DNA of 58,908 bases from JACQAI01 sp035507915 (lineage in GTDB: Bacteria > Pseudomonadota > Alphaproteobacteria > Elsterales > Elsteraceae): assembly GCA_035507915.1 (NCBI GenBank), contig DATJNS010000422.1:1-58908 (forward strand), written 5' to 3'. Below are positions 9,224 through 18,018 of this stretch, in pieces. The stretch's first letter is position 1. Every line of letters starts with the position of its first letter. A program made the position numbers and the translations under genes. Under the pieces are notes generated by a model. It was given only the letters and a program-made list of their open reading frames with translations. It was not told where the DNA came from and did no database searches.

Positions 9224-9622
9224 TCACTGGCGATAGAGCCAGAGCGGCAGCGAGGCGAGCGCCCAGAACGCCAGCACGACGACGACGATCGCCGGCAGCA
9301 AGACGATCACGACGGCGCTGATTGCTGAGACGGCGCCGCACATGATCGCCAAGGCGCGCCAGAGGACCTCGCGCGGCTCGTCACGCCACTCGAGGCGGCG
9401 GGCCGCGATCATGGCCAGGTAGCTGCCGACCACAAAGCCGAGACCGATCGCACCGCCGACGAGGCTGGCGACCACGCCCAGCCCCGCCATGACGCCGGCC
9501 GCGCCCGTGTAGAGCCAGTAGGCGAACAAGAGGGAGATCTGAACCGGCAAACGCAGGGAGAGGAGCCACGCGATCGGCGGCGGCGGATGGTAATGCGGGG
9601 GCGGCGCCCAGCGCTCGATCAC
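9224..9622 (-). CDS. Small multi-pass membrane protein of unknown function
   Basis: About 132 residues from a GTG at 9622, which lies one base after the stop of the upstream gene on the same strand. A proline/histidine-rich N-terminus (APPPHYHPPPP) is followed by three to four hydrophobic segments (LPVQISLLFAYWLYTGAAG; GVVASLVGGAIGLGFVVGSYLAM; ALAIMCGAVSAISAVVIVLLP; VVVVLAFWALASLPLWLY). I do not recognise the family. Tight spacing implies co-expression with the helical protein upstream. The start is uncertain because no Shine-Dalgarno motif precedes the GTG. Confidence 0.55.
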   Translation of the reverse strand: MIERWAPPPHYHPPPPIAWLLSLRLPVQISLLFAYWLYTGAAGVMAGLGVVASLVGGAIGLGFVVGSYLAMIAARRLEWRDEPREVLWRALAIMCGAVSAISAVVIVLLPAIVVVVLAFWALASLPLWLYRQ

Positions 9623-9623
9623 G

Positions 9624-10412
9624 TCAGGAGCGGCGGCGCGGCGGGGCGCGTCGCATGCGTTCGAGCCGCGCGGCGGCATCGGCCGGCGGGGTACCCCCGC
9701 GCCGGCTGCGCCGCGTGGTGGTGGCGGGCTCGCCAGGCGGGGCGCCGCGCGGCGAGGGCTCGACGATAACGGGCTCGACCGGCACCGATTCAACCTCGAC
9801 GGCCTCGGGCGGCGGCTCGCGGTAGGTCGTGTAGTGCGCGCGGATGGCCGACGGGAGGTGCTTGCCGAGCCGGTCGAGGTCCTGCCAGTCGGTGTCGCGG
9901 AACACCGGGTCCTTCAAGCGCTCGTCGCCGGGAGTCGCGAACAGCACCAGCGAGGTGAACTGGAAGTACTGGGCGGCGCGATGGGCCAGCATGCAGAAGT
10001 CGTAGACCGCCTCGGTGTCGATCTCGCTCATGGTCGCGAAGTGCCGGAGCTTCGCGTGAACCGCCCGCAGGATCTGGTCGGTCTCGGCCTTGCGGGTGCG
10101 CACCCGTTCGTAGAATTCGCGATGCTCGGTCTTGCGCTCGAGCGCGATCGAATTGACCAGCTTCTCCTCGACCTCGAACGACAGCCGGAACAGCCGCTCG
10201 GCATAGTCGCGGAAGATCTCGTGCCATTGACGCAGCTGCTGGGCGATCGCGCGCTTCTTGGCGCCGCCGACGGCGCCGAAGCCCGGATAGTGCTTTTCGT
10301 GGAGTTCGCTGCGCAACGCCGCGGCCTCGTCGCTGAGCCGGTCGCCGAGCTCGCGGTAGCACGCCTTCAGGCTGCGGCTCTCATAGTCCGTTCGGTCGAA
10401 GACCTTGCTCAT
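9624..10412 (-). CDS. Hypothetical helical cytosolic protein
   Basis: A 262-residue protein with no signal peptide. Residues 1-130 are strongly charged and helix-prone (SRSLKACYRELGDRLSDEA; RQWHEIFRDYAERLFRLSFE; ALERKTEHREFYERVRTRK), consistent with coiled-coil or helical-bundle structure. The middle part (AVYDFCMLAHRAAQYFQF) looks globular. The C-terminal 55 residues are low-complexity, Pro/Arg-rich and probably disordered. I do not recognise the family. It is the first gene of a two-gene unit with the membrane protein at 9224-9622. The upstream AT-rich region at 10413-10750 probably carries its promoter. Confidence 0.65.
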   Translation of the reverse strand: MSKVFDRTDYESRSLKACYRELGDRLSDEAAALRSELHEKHYPGFGAVGGAKKRAIAQQLRQWHEIFRDYAERLFRLSFEVEEKLVNSIALERKTEHREFYERVRTRKAETDQILRAVHAKLRHFATMSEIDTEAVYDFCMLAHRAAQYFQFTSLVLFATPGDERLKDPVFRDTDWQDLDRLGKHLPSAIRAHYTTYREPPPEAVEVESVPVEPVIVEPSPRGAPPGEPATTTRRSRRGGTPPADAAARLERMRRAPPRRRS

Positions 10413-10750
10413 GCGGGCAATCGTAAGGCGGTCATCATGTGTTTCAGGTCAGCAGATTGTGCGGATTTATAGAGAAAAACATTGAAGAAACAAACGGAAC
10501 TGTCGGGCATTCCAGAGTTCCCTAAAATTCTTCGCATCTCCGGGCCATAAAGGGTTGCGCACCCCCGTCTATGTGGTTAGAGATGAACCAATCATGCGAG
10601 AGCGAATGCTCCGCCGACTCGGGCAAATATCTCATAAACCTAGAAAAATTGCACTGAGGGGCACATGGGCACAGGGCATGGCAGCATAGGCTGCAACAGG
10701 GCGGTCGGACACCCCGGAATTTCTCATCGTGTGACGCCGGACGCCGTCCG
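10413..10750. other. AT-rich divergent intergenic region
   Basis: About 340 bp between the helical hypothetical (minus) and the M23 peptidase gene (plus). It is clearly lower in GC than its neighbours, especially 10455-10535 and 10620-10665. An inverted repeat GGAACT/AGTTCC (10496-10501 and 10516-10521, 14 bases between arms) could form a small hairpin. I saw no protein-like open frame and no convincing structured RNA. It presumably holds both divergent promoters. Confidence 0.4.
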
Positions 10751-12241
10751 ATGACGTTGCGCGCCGGCTGGGCGCGCGCCAGTCGACGGGCGCGCGTGCT
10801 GCAGCAGCGTTGGTTCCCGCCGCGCCAGATCGTCGTGCGCGAGGCGGATCGCGCAATCGCGCTCAGCCTGCGGCCGGGTTTCCAGATGACGGTTGCCGCG
10901 GCGCTCGCCGTCGGCATCGTGTGGTCGGCCGGCGCGACCGTCGGCTATCTGGTCAACTGGGGTGGCGCGGCGCTGGCGCGGGCCGAAACCGACCGGTTGC
11001 GCGCCGGCTACGGCCAGCTGATCGACGAGGTGTCGCGGCAGCACTCGAAGGTGCTCGACATCACCCAGGACCTGGAGCACGACCGTAGCTACCTGTTGGC
11101 CCTGCTCGACCAAGTCACCCATCCGTGGCGCGCGACGCCCTCCTCCGGCCACTCGGCCGCCACCCAGGCTCAAGGCGCCGACGGCGATGCGCAGCGCACG
11201 GCGGCCGCCGAGCAAGCGGTGCGCGGACAGCTCGACGACCTGGCGCGCGACCTGGTCGGCGTCAACCGGCGCAATCAGACCTTGGAAACGGACCTCTCGG
11301 AGTTGCGCCAAGCGGTCGACGGCGAGAACGATCCCGAGCGTTTCGAGGCTGCGCGCGACATCCTGGAACGCCGCATGACCCGGCTCGAGCAGGACGCCAA
11401 CGGTGCGGCGACCCGCACCCGCGAGCTCGAGCGGACCCTCACCGACAAGCAGCAGCTGGTCGATGAGGCGCAGACGGCGCGTCGGCAGGCGATCCGAGAG
11501 CGCGACGAGATGGGTGCCAAGCTCGCCGACGCCGAGAAGCACATCAAGTCGATGGCGCAGGCCCACGATCAGACGCTGGCGCAGCTCAGCGAAGAGACCC
11601 GCAGCGCGATTACCGAGGTCGAGCGCATCGTCAACGCGGCCGGGCTCGACACCCGGCGGCTCGTGCCCGTGCACACCGACGTGCGCCGGCAGAACCGCGG
11701 CGGACCGTTCGTGCCGTGGAGCGCGTACCAGGGGACCGAGCCGGGGCCGCGCAGCGACGCGACGCCCCAGACGCTGCATTCGGAGGTCGCCCGGCTCGAG
11801 GACCTGCGGGCGCTGCTGCGCGTGCTGCCGTTGGCGGCGCCGATCAAGCAGGAGTTCGCGGTCACCAGCACGTTCGGCTACCGGCTCGACCCGTTCAACA
11901 ACCTGGCGGCGTTTCACACCGGCGTCGATCTGCAGGCGCCGCTGCGCACGCCGGTGGTCGCCCCCGCGGCCGGCAAGGTGGTATTCGCCGGATGGCATGC
12001 GGCCTACGGCCGGATGGTCGAGATCGACCACGGTTACGGCATCAGGACGCGCTATGCTCACCTCGATCGGATTGCCGTCCACGAGGGCGAGGACATCGCG
12101 GCCGGGGCGCAGATCGGGCTCCTGGGAGCGACCGGTCGGACCTCCGCGCAGCACCTCCATTACGAGGTGCTGGTCGATGGGCGGCCGCGCAATCCGTTGA
12201 GCTTCATGAAGGCGGCGGCGGATGTTCGGAAAAACCGGTAG
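10751..12241 (+). CDS. M23-family (LytM) peptidoglycan endopeptidase, membrane-anchored
   Basis: A 496-residue protein. A basic cytosolic N-terminus precedes one transmembrane segment at about 46-66. A long coiled-coil region follows (about 75-300, rich in Glu/Arg/Gln heptads), then a C-terminal M23 domain. Zinc and catalytic residues are intact: His389 and Asp393 in FHTGVD, and His468 and His470 in HLHYEV. M23 enzymes cut peptide cross-links in the periplasmic wall, and the coiled coil usually positions or regulates the enzyme. The last 20 bases overlap the bactofilin gene, so the two are translationally linked. Bactofilin-M23 pairs are known in alphaproteobacteria and act in local wall remodelling and cell shape. 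Confidence 0.92.
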   Translation: MTLRAGWARASRRARVLQQRWFPPRQIVVREADRAIALSLRPGFQMTVAAALAVGIVWSAGATVGYLVNWGGAALARAETDRLRAGYGQLIDEVSRQHSKVLDITQDLEHDRSYLLALLDQVTHPWRATPSSGHSAATQAQGADGDAQRTAAAEQAVRGQLDDLARDLVGVNRRNQTLETDLSELRQAVDGENDPERFEAARDILERRMTRLEQDANGAATRTRELERTLTDKQQLVDEAQTARRQAIRERDEMGAKLADAEKHIKSMAQAHDQTLAQLSEETRSAITEVERIVNAAGLDTRRLVPVHTDVRRQNRGGPFVPWSAYQGTEPGPRSDATPQTLHSEVARLEDLRALLRVLPLAAPIKQEFAVTSTFGYRLDPFNNLAAFHTGVDLQAPLRTPVVAPAAGKVVFAGWHAAYGRMVEIDHGYGIRTRYAHLDRIAVHEGEDIAAGAQIGLLGATGRTSAQHLHYEVLVDGRPRNPLSFMKAAADVRKNR

Positions 12242-12689
12242 GCTGGTCGGCTCGGTGGTGGGCTCCGGCGCGACGGCGACCGCGGTGCCGTCGATCATCG
12301 GACCCGAGATGAGCGTGCGCGGCGACCTGCAGAGCGACGGCGACCTGCACATCGAGGGCACGGTCCAGGGCGACATCAGGGTCAAGCATCTCGTGGTCGC
12401 CAAGGACGCGGTGGTGCGCGGCGACGTCGAGGCGGCGACCGTCCGCATCGCCGGATCGGTGGTCGGCACGCTGCGGTCGCGCGAGGTCATGCTCACGGCG
12501 ACCGCGAAGATGCAGGGCGACATCTACCACGACGTGCTGTCGATCGAGCCGGGCGCCCAGCTGGAAGGCCATTGCCGCCGCCTCGATCCGGTCAAGGCGG
12601 CCGACGAGCCGCTGACCTTGACCCAGACGATACCGGGTGCGGACGGCGGCCGCCTGCTCCAGGCGCCGACGCGTCGCGCGACCCACTGA
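12222..12689 (+). CDS. Bactofilin cytoskeletal protein
   Basis: A 155-residue protein with a bactofilin core at about 28-125. It has repeated short beta strands separated by glycine/aspartate turns (SVRGDLQSDGDLHIEGTVQGDI, VVRGDVEAATVRIAGSVVG) that build a triangular beta helix polymerising into filaments. N- and C-terminal tails are flexible and short, as usual for the family. It starts inside the 3' end of the M23 endopeptidase gene with a 20-base overlap. The membrane-anchored enzyme is the likely partner, with bactofilin acting as a cytosolic scaffold that localises wall hydrolysis. It is convergent with the substrate-binding protein gene, leaving 29 bases for termination. Confidence 0.93.
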   Translation: MFGKTGRLVGSVVGSGATATAVPSIIGPEMSVRGDLQSDGDLHIEGTVQGDIRVKHLVVAKDAVVRGDVEAATVRIAGSVVGTLRSREVMLTATAKMQGDIYHDVLSIEPGAQLEGHCRRLDPVKAADEPLTLTQTIPGADGGRLLQAPTRRATH

Positions 12690-12718
12690 CGGTGCCGCGC
12701 GGCTGAGCGCTTGCGCCG

Positions 12719-14296
12719 CTACCCCCGGCGGACGTTCCAGAACACCGGGTTGCCGTCGAGCACGCCGGTCAGGTTCACTTGGTGAACCGCCGGCAGGAAA
12801 TATTGGCCGAGCGGAATATAGGGTACGTCTTGGAAGGCCTGCTGCTGCATCGCGGCGGTGATCTTCTGCTGCGCCCCGAGGTCGGTCGCCTCGAACCAGC
12901 GGTCGCGCAAGGCCTCTAGCGCCGGGCTGGTCGGCCAGCCGACCGTGGCCGCCGTGCCGTTGCCGCGCAGAAAGACGTGGCCGGCCGGGTTGAGCTGATC
13001 GGCGCCGCTCCACGAGGTGTGATAGAGGCTCCAGCCGCCCTGGTCGACGGGCTCCTGCTTGGTGCGACGCTGCACCAGGGTCGCCCAATCCATGGCCTGG
13101 TAGTCGACGTTGAGACCGAGCGTCTTGAGGAGATCGTGGGTGACGTCGGCGAGCGCCTTGGCGCTCGCGATGTTGGTCGGTCCGAGCAGCACGATGCGCT
13201 CGCCCTTGTAGCCGGCGGCGGTGATCGCGCGCTTGACCGCATCGAGATCGCGCGGGCCGTTCAGGGCGTCCAGTCCGACATCGCTCGCCATCGGCGTGCC
13301 GGGGCAGAAGAAGCCGCAGCGGTCGCGCCATAGGCTGGGATCGGTCCCGACCATCGCGATCAAGTAATCGGATTGCTTCAGCGCGCCCAGGAGCGCGCGG
13401 CGCATCGCCGGGTTGTCGAACGGCGGGTGCAGGTGGTTGAAGCGCATCGTCGCGATGAAGCCGGTCGGATCGACGACGCGCACCGCGAGCTTCGGATCGC
13501 GCTTGAGCGGCGCCAGGAGATCGGCGTCCGGGATCAGCCACCAGTCGACTTCGCCGCGCTGCAGCGCCGCCGCGATCGTACCGCCCTCGGGGATGATGCG
13601 CCACTCGACGCGGTCGAAGTGCGCGAGCTTCGGCCCGGCGGTGCCGCTCGGCGTGCCCTGCGCGCGCGGCACGTAATCGGCGAACCGCTCGTAGACGACG
13701 CGCGCGCCCGGCATGCGCTCATCCGGCTTGTAGTGATAAGGCCCGCTGCCGACCATCTCGGTGACCTGGGTCTGCGGGTCGGTCGCGGCCAAGCGCTCGG
13801 GCATGATGGCGCAGATGCTGGGCGGGGCCTTGCCGAGCGCGTCGGGCAGCAGCGGGAAGGGCCGCTTCATGCGGAACACGATGGTCTTGTCGTCGCTGGC
13901 GGACACCTCGCCGGTCGCTGCCATCAGGGCCTGGCCGAAGGCGTCGCGCGCGCCCCAGCGCCGCACGCTGGCGACGCAGTCGCGCGCCAGGACGGGCGTG
14001 CCGTCGTGGAACTTCAGGCCGGATCGCAGCACCAGGCGCCAACGCTTGCCATCGTCCTCGGCGACCGCGCCCTCGACCATCTGGGGCTGCGCCTTGAAGC
14101 TCGCATCGACTCCGAACAGCGTGTCGAACACCAGGAACGCGTGGTCGCGGGTCTGGTAGCTGGTCGTCCATATGGGATCGAGCACGGCGAGGTCGGCCTG
14201 CGGCACCACGGTGAGGACCCGGCTCGATTGGCTGCGCGCAACCGCCGGCATCGCCAGCGTCGCGGCGGTTGCGGCAAGGAATTCCCGTCGTCTCAT
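12719..14296 (-). CDS. ABC transporter substrate-binding protein, peptide/nickel family (SBP_bac_5)
   Basis: A 525-residue periplasmic protein. The N-terminus MRRREFLAATAATLAMPAVARS is a twin-arginine-like or Sec signal ending near residue 22. The body has family-5 landmarks: LVLRSGLKFHDGTPVLARDCVASVRRW, the VGSGPYHYKPDE motif, and IPEGGTIAAALQRGEVD. Such proteins deliver dipeptides, oligopeptides or other small ligands to an ABC permease. No permease or ATPase genes are adjacent, so its transporter is encoded elsewhere. It is the last gene of a minus-strand run after the lytic transglycosylase, hydrolase and RidA genes. Confidence 0.92.
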   Translation of the reverse strand: MRRREFLAATAATLAMPAVARSQSSRVLTVVPQADLAVLDPIWTTSYQTRDHAFLVFDTLFGVDASFKAQPQMVEGAVAEDDGKRWRLVLRSGLKFHDGTPVLARDCVASVRRWGARDAFGQALMAATGEVSASDDKTIVFRMKRPFPLLPDALGKAPPSICAIMPERLAATDPQTQVTEMVGSGPYHYKPDERMPGARVVYERFADYVPRAQGTPSGTAGPKLAHFDRVEWRIIPEGGTIAAALQRGEVDWWLIPDADLLAPLKRDPKLAVRVVDPTGFIATMRFNHLHPPFDNPAMRRALLGALKQSDYLIAMVGTDPSLWRDRCGFFCPGTPMASDVGLDALNGPRDLDAVKRAITAAGYKGERIVLLGPTNIASAKALADVTHDLLKTLGLNVDYQAMDWATLVQRRTKQEPVDQGGWSLYHTSWSGADQLNPAGHVFLRGNGTAATVGWPTSPALEALRDRWFEATDLGAQQKITAAMQQQAFQDVPYIPLGQYFLPAVHQVNLTGVLDGNPVFWNVRRG

Positions 14297-14344
14297 GCGA
14301 AATCCTCTCGGCGCGACGCGATCGTCGGCATCACGGTCGACGCC

Positions 14345-14392
14345 GGCCGCCGCCGCGTCAAGCTCAGCGGCCGCCGCCGCGTCAAGCTCAGC
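14345..14392. repeat. Perfect 24-bp tandem duplication at the 3' end of the RidA gene
   Basis: Two identical 24-base units (14345-14368 and 14369-14392) lie head to tail. The downstream edge of the second unit, on the minus strand, includes the TGA stop of the RidA gene at 14388-14390. The duplication therefore copied the end of the gene, stop codon included, into the gap before the substrate-binding protein gene. It looks like recent slippage. Copy number could differ between strains. Confidence 0.85.
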
Positions 14393-14783
14393 GGTCGCCG
14401 ACGACCGCGATCGGCATGATCTCGACCAGCATCTCGGGCCGCGCGAAGCCCGTCACCGTGATGAGCGCGCTCGCCGGATAGTTGCCGTCCGGAAAGTGCT
14501 GCTTGCGCAGCTCGATGAAGCGGTCGCCATGGCGGACGTCGACGATGTAGACCGTCATGGTCACGATGTCGGTCAGCCGCCCGCCGGCGGCCGCCAGGCT
14601 CCGCTCGATGTTCTTGAACGATTGGCGGACCTGCGCGTCGAAGTCGCCGGCGAGTGAAGCGCCGGCGTCGTCGTGGGTCGCGCCGTGACCTGCCAGCCAG
14701 ATCGTCGTGCCGCCTTCGGTCACGACGGCGGGCGAGAAGGCGCGCTGCTTCTGCCAGGTTCCCTCGATGTGGCGACGCGGCAT
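14388..14783 (-). CDS. RidA/YjgF-family protein
   Basis: A 131-residue protein starting MPRRHIEG at 14783, preceded by GAGGAGAA-type purines. It has the RidA family pattern: GTTIWLAGHGATHDDAGASLAGDFDAQVRQSFKNIE, then TVYIVDVRHGDRF, and the C-terminal ITVTGFARPEMLVEIMPIAVV. The conserved Arg before PxxxxEI/VE is present (ARPEMLVEI). RidA enzymes hydrolyse reactive enamine/imine intermediates, and related subfamilies have other deaminase-linked roles. The hydrolase gene upstream and the ABC binding protein downstream suggest a small catabolic unit. The last codon and stop lie in a 24-bp tandem duplication. Confidence 0.87.
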   Translation of the reverse strand: MPRRHIEGTWQKQRAFSPAVVTEGGTTIWLAGHGATHDDAGASLAGDFDAQVRQSFKNIERSLAAAGGRLTDIVTMTVYIVDVRHGDRFIELRKQHFPDGNYPASALITVTGFARPEMLVEIMPIAVVGDR

Positions 14784-14808
14784 GGCGGTTCTCCTCGTGC
14801 TGAAGCCC

Positions 14809-15663
14809 TCACGCGAAGCGGGCGAGGAAGCGGTCGAGCGCGCTCTCGACGGGCGGCTCGTCGAGCGCCGGCGCGTGGCCGACGTCCGGCACCGTGACGC
14901 GTTCGAGCGCGGGCAGCTCGTGCGCCATGCGCTCGAAGCATTCCTCGGACAGCACGTCGGAGCGTGCACCGCGGATCGCCAGCACCGGCAGGCGGCGGAG
15001 CGCGCGGAACATCGGCCACAGGTCGCCCGGATGGTCGCCCAGCAGCGGCGCGACGATGCGCACGTCCCATTCGGTCTGGAGCCGGCCGTCGGCGGTCTCG
15101 CGCCAGGTCAACTCGGCGATGCGTCGCCAGTCGCGCTCGTCGCGCGCCGGCAGGTTGGGGAAGCAGCGCTTGAGCAACGCGACCGCCGCATCCCAGTCCG
15201 CGGGCGCAGAGTCGGTCGCGATGAAGTCGAGGATGCCGGGCAGGCCGCGGGCGTCGAACTCCGGCCCGACGTCGTTGAGCACGATGCCGCGCACGACGGT
15301 CGGCAGCGCCGCCGCGAGGCCCATCGCGAGCAGGCCGCCGAACGACGTGCCGAGCGCGATCACCTGATGGACCCCGGCGACGATCAGGAGATGGCGCACG
15401 TCCTCGACATGCGCCACGACCGCGTAATCACCGGCGCGCTTGGCGCGCTGCGAGCGGCCGCGGCCGCGATAATCGGGACACAGCACGCGCCGGGCGGGCG
15501 CATGGCGCGCCGCCAGCTCCTCGAAATCGCGCGCCGTGCGCGTGACGCCGGGCAGGCAGAGCAGGGGCACCGCGTCGCCATGCTCGGGTCCGTAATCGTG
15601 AAACACGATCTCCAGCCCGTCATGGCTCCGGAAGCTGCGCTGCCGGTGGCCGCCTGTCGTCAC
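14809..15663 (-). CDS. Alpha/beta-fold hydrolase
   Basis: A 284-residue protein from a GTG at 15663 that overlaps the stop of the lytic transglycosylase gene by four bases (GTGA), a sign of coupled translation. The alpha/beta hydrolase core is clear: oxyanion loop LCLPGVTRTARDF, strand DYRGRGRS, nucleophile elbow GTSFGG, acidic-residue region AIRGARSDVLSEE, and catalytic His in VPDVGHAPALDEP. The substrate cannot be read from the sequence; esters, lactones or epoxides are all possible. RidA and an ABC binding protein follow on the same strand, which fits small-molecule catabolism rather than wall metabolism. Confidence 0.88.
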   Translation of the reverse strand: MTTGGHRQRSFRSHDGLEIVFHDYGPEHGDAVPLLCLPGVTRTARDFEELAARHAPARRVLCPDYRGRGRSQRAKRAGDYAVVAHVEDVRHLLIVAGVHQVIALGTSFGGLLAMGLAAALPTVVRGIVLNDVGPEFDARGLPGILDFIATDSAPADWDAAVALLKRCFPNLPARDERDWRRIAELTWRETADGRLQTEWDVRIVAPLLGDHPGDLWPMFRALRRLPVLAIRGARSDVLSEECFERMAHELPALERVTVPDVGHAPALDEPPVESALDRFLARFA

Positions 15664-17750
15664 AGATTGTTGTCGCCGGTCTGCTCGAGCCTGAGCGCCG
15701 GGGTGAGACCGACCGGGGTGGCGGCGGGGCACGCGATCAGGCACCAGCCCGCAGTGGCCGAGGGCACGCCCGGCGCCAGGTTGGCTACGGCCGGGCTCGG
15801 CCCGGTCGTGACGCTCGGCGTCAACGGCCCGCCCTTCGCCATGCGGAGCCGGTAGACCTGCAGGCTCTCGAGCACGCGCTGCACGTAGTTGCGCGTCTCG
15901 TTGAACGGGATCTGCTCGATCCAGTCGACCACGTCGACGCCGGGATCGCGTGGATCGCCGAAGTCGTGCATCCACTGACGAACGCGCGCGGGGCCGGCGT
16001 TGTAGGCGGCGAGCGACAGCACGTAGGAGCCCGAGAAGCTGTCGAGCACACCGTTCAAGTAGGCTTGGCCGACCGTGAGATTGTATTTGGGATCGGCGGT
16101 CAACCGCGGCTCCGAATAGGGCAGGCTGTACTTGCTCGCGATCCACTTCGCGGTCGAGGGCATCAGCTGCATCAGGCCGCGAGCCCCCGCGCGGCTGACC
16201 GCATCGGGCGCGAAGTTGCTCTCCTGGCGGATCAGCGCATGGAGCAGCGCCGGCTCGGCGCCGCCGTTGGGCGCCGCGGGCGTGATCTCGGGGAGCATCG
16301 GGTAGCCGGCGTCGATCAGGGTGACGCCGTCGCGGAAGGCGCGCCGCGCCACCGTCAAGGCGAGGTCGACGCGGCCGGACTCGCGCGCCAACCGTGCGGT
16401 CAGCACCATCTGTTCGGGCTTCTCGGCAACGTCGATGAGCCGCATCACGAACGGGTCGATCCGCGTGGTCTCGCCAATCGCATCGAGGCGCCGAACCACG
16501 CGCGGCACCTCGCGCGCGTTGAAGGCCTTGACCACGGTGGGGCTGGGGACCGGCTCCGGCGGCAGCACCGTTTCGGCGGTCGGGCCGAGCTGCGCGAGCG
16601 CGAGCTGGCCGTAGAACGTCGTCACGTAGGCGGCGGCCTTGCCGTACCACTCGCGCGCGTCGGCCGGCTGACCCAGCTGCTCGTAGGTGCGCGCCGCCCA
16701 GTAGGCGCTGCGCGACTGGACGACCGGCGACCGCGCGTTCAGGAACAGGTTGCGGAAGTGACCGAGCGCCAGCTGGGGATCGTGCGCACGCAGCGCGGTC
16801 CATCCGGCGAGCCATTCGGCTTCGGCGAAGTCGTTGCCCTCGGTCAGGTGGTGATCGCGCGCCAGCCTGTACGCGGTCGCGTTGTCGCCGGCGGCGAGCG
16901 CGCGGCGCACCTCGATCTGGCGCTCATCCCACCACAGCTCCGGGCGCACCAGGCTGGCGGGCGGCTCGAGCAGGATCGCGCGCGCCTCGTCGTCGCGGTT
17001 CTTGACCCGATCCCATTTCAAGCGCGCATAGACGAGCCCCGGATCGCCGTGCAGCGCGGCCGTGACCTTGCTCAGCGCCTCGTGGGCGCCGTTGGCGACC
17101 GTGAGGTACAGGATGCGCGCCTCGGCGAGCGCGCGATGGGCGAGATCGACGCGCATCATCTGGCGCTTCGCGGCATCGATCTGGTTGCGCCACAAGAGAC
17201 GATCGAGGCGGGTGAGATCGTCCTTCGGCTCGAGCAGCGCGCCGTACTGGGTGAGGAAGGCCTTCTCCTCGGTCGGGCTGAAGTTGTCCTCGACCCACAC
17301 GCGTCGCAGCAACCCGACGCCGTCGGCCTCGCGTCCGAGCGCCCGATAGGCGTTGGCCAGGCGGATGCGGCCGTCGCGCGTCGTCGGCGGGTACTCCTCG
17401 AACCACGACACCACGGTGGCGTTCGAGGGATTGAGCGTGAGCCATTCCTCGGCGCGCAGGCGCAGCGCGCCTTGGCCGGGCCAGTCCGGATTGGCCTTGA
17501 GGAACGCCGAGGCGGTCTCGAAGCTGCCGCCGCGCCAGCGCGTCAGGTCGAGCCAGTAGAGCACCTTGTCGAGCAGATGGTCGCGCGTCGACGCCACCAG
17601 CGCGCGGGCGCCCGCCAGGTCGCCCTGCTCGGCCTTGCGCAGCGCTTGGCGGTAGTTCTCGGCCTGCGACGGGCCCTGGGCGACCGCCGCGGTCGACAAG
17701 CTCAACGATAAGATCGCCGCGGCGATCAGCAAGCGCATGCGACCGGCCAA
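15660..17750 (-). CDS. Soluble lytic murein transglycosylase (Slt70-like)
   Basis: A 696-residue periplasmic enzyme. A signal peptide spans about 1-25 (ILSLSLSTAAVAQ). A long alpha-helical superhelix follows (about 30-480, TPR-like repeats such as GDLAGARALV and GDNATAYRLARDH), then a C-terminal lysozyme-like SLT domain. The catalytic Glu is Glu510 in LIRQESNF, followed by GARGLMQLMPSTA and AYNAGPARV, all diagnostic. It cleaves the glycan chains of peptidoglycan to give 1,6-anhydromuropeptides for turnover and growth. The start at 17750 is in a MAGRMRLL context, so Met5 is an alternative. It is divergent from dapA across a 268-bp gap. Confidence 0.94.
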   Translation of the reverse strand: MAGRMRLLIAAAILSLSLSTAAVAQGPSQAENYRQALRKAEQGDLAGARALVASTRDHLLDKVLYWLDLTRWRGGSFETASAFLKANPDWPGQGALRLRAEEWLTLNPSNATVVSWFEEYPPTTRDGRIRLANAYRALGREADGVGLLRRVWVEDNFSPTEEKAFLTQYGALLEPKDDLTRLDRLLWRNQIDAAKRQMMRVDLAHRALAEARILYLTVANGAHEALSKVTAALHGDPGLVYARLKWDRVKNRDDEARAILLEPPASLVRPELWWDERQIEVRRALAAGDNATAYRLARDHHLTEGNDFAEAEWLAGWTALRAHDPQLALGHFRNLFLNARSPVVQSRSAYWAARTYEQLGQPADAREWYGKAAAYVTTFYGQLALAQLGPTAETVLPPEPVPSPTVVKAFNAREVPRVVRRLDAIGETTRIDPFVMRLIDVAEKPEQMVLTARLARESGRVDLALTVARRAFRDGVTLIDAGYPMLPEITPAAPNGGAEPALLHALIRQESNFAPDAVSRAGARGLMQLMPSTAKWIASKYSLPYSEPRLTADPKYNLTVGQAYLNGVLDSFSGSYVLSLAAYNAGPARVRQWMHDFGDPRDPGVDVVDWIEQIPFNETRNYVQRVLESLQVYRLRMAKGGPLTPSVTTGPSPAVANLAPGVPSATAGWCLIACPAATPVGLTPALRLEQTGDNNL

Positions 17751-17954
17751 TCATCGTTCAAGTGTCGGCAATCATTGTAGCAACCGGTAGATTTACCAAC
17801 AATGAACGGTGTCGCAGTCGACCGAAACGGCTCAGTCGACGCCAAGAAATCAGCCGGAAACGCGAAACAAAGCGCCGCTTGCGCTACCGCGACGTCCGAT
17901 CCGATGCGCCGCCGGTCCCGTCGATTCGGCGCTGACGCCTTGGGGGAGCGCGCC

Positions 17955-17983
17955 TTGCTGGGGCGCTTGGCGCGGCGTATGGT
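17955..17983 (+). promoter_or_regulatory. Candidate sigma70-type promoter for dapA
   Basis: TTGCTG (17955-17960) and TATGGT (17978-17983) are separated by 17 bases. They lie 36 bases upstream of the dapA start in the dapA/lytic transglycosylase divergent region. The match is fair rather than strong, and the assignment rests on spacing and position. Confidence 0.4.
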
Positions 17984-18018
17984 GCGCCACCGCAACGCGT
18001 GCGCCAGGAGAAACGACC

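Noticed and set aside
17806..18018. N-terminal extension of dapA
   Set aside because: The in-frame upstream codons encode unrelated low-complexity sequence, and the ATG at 18019 has a good AGGAG.
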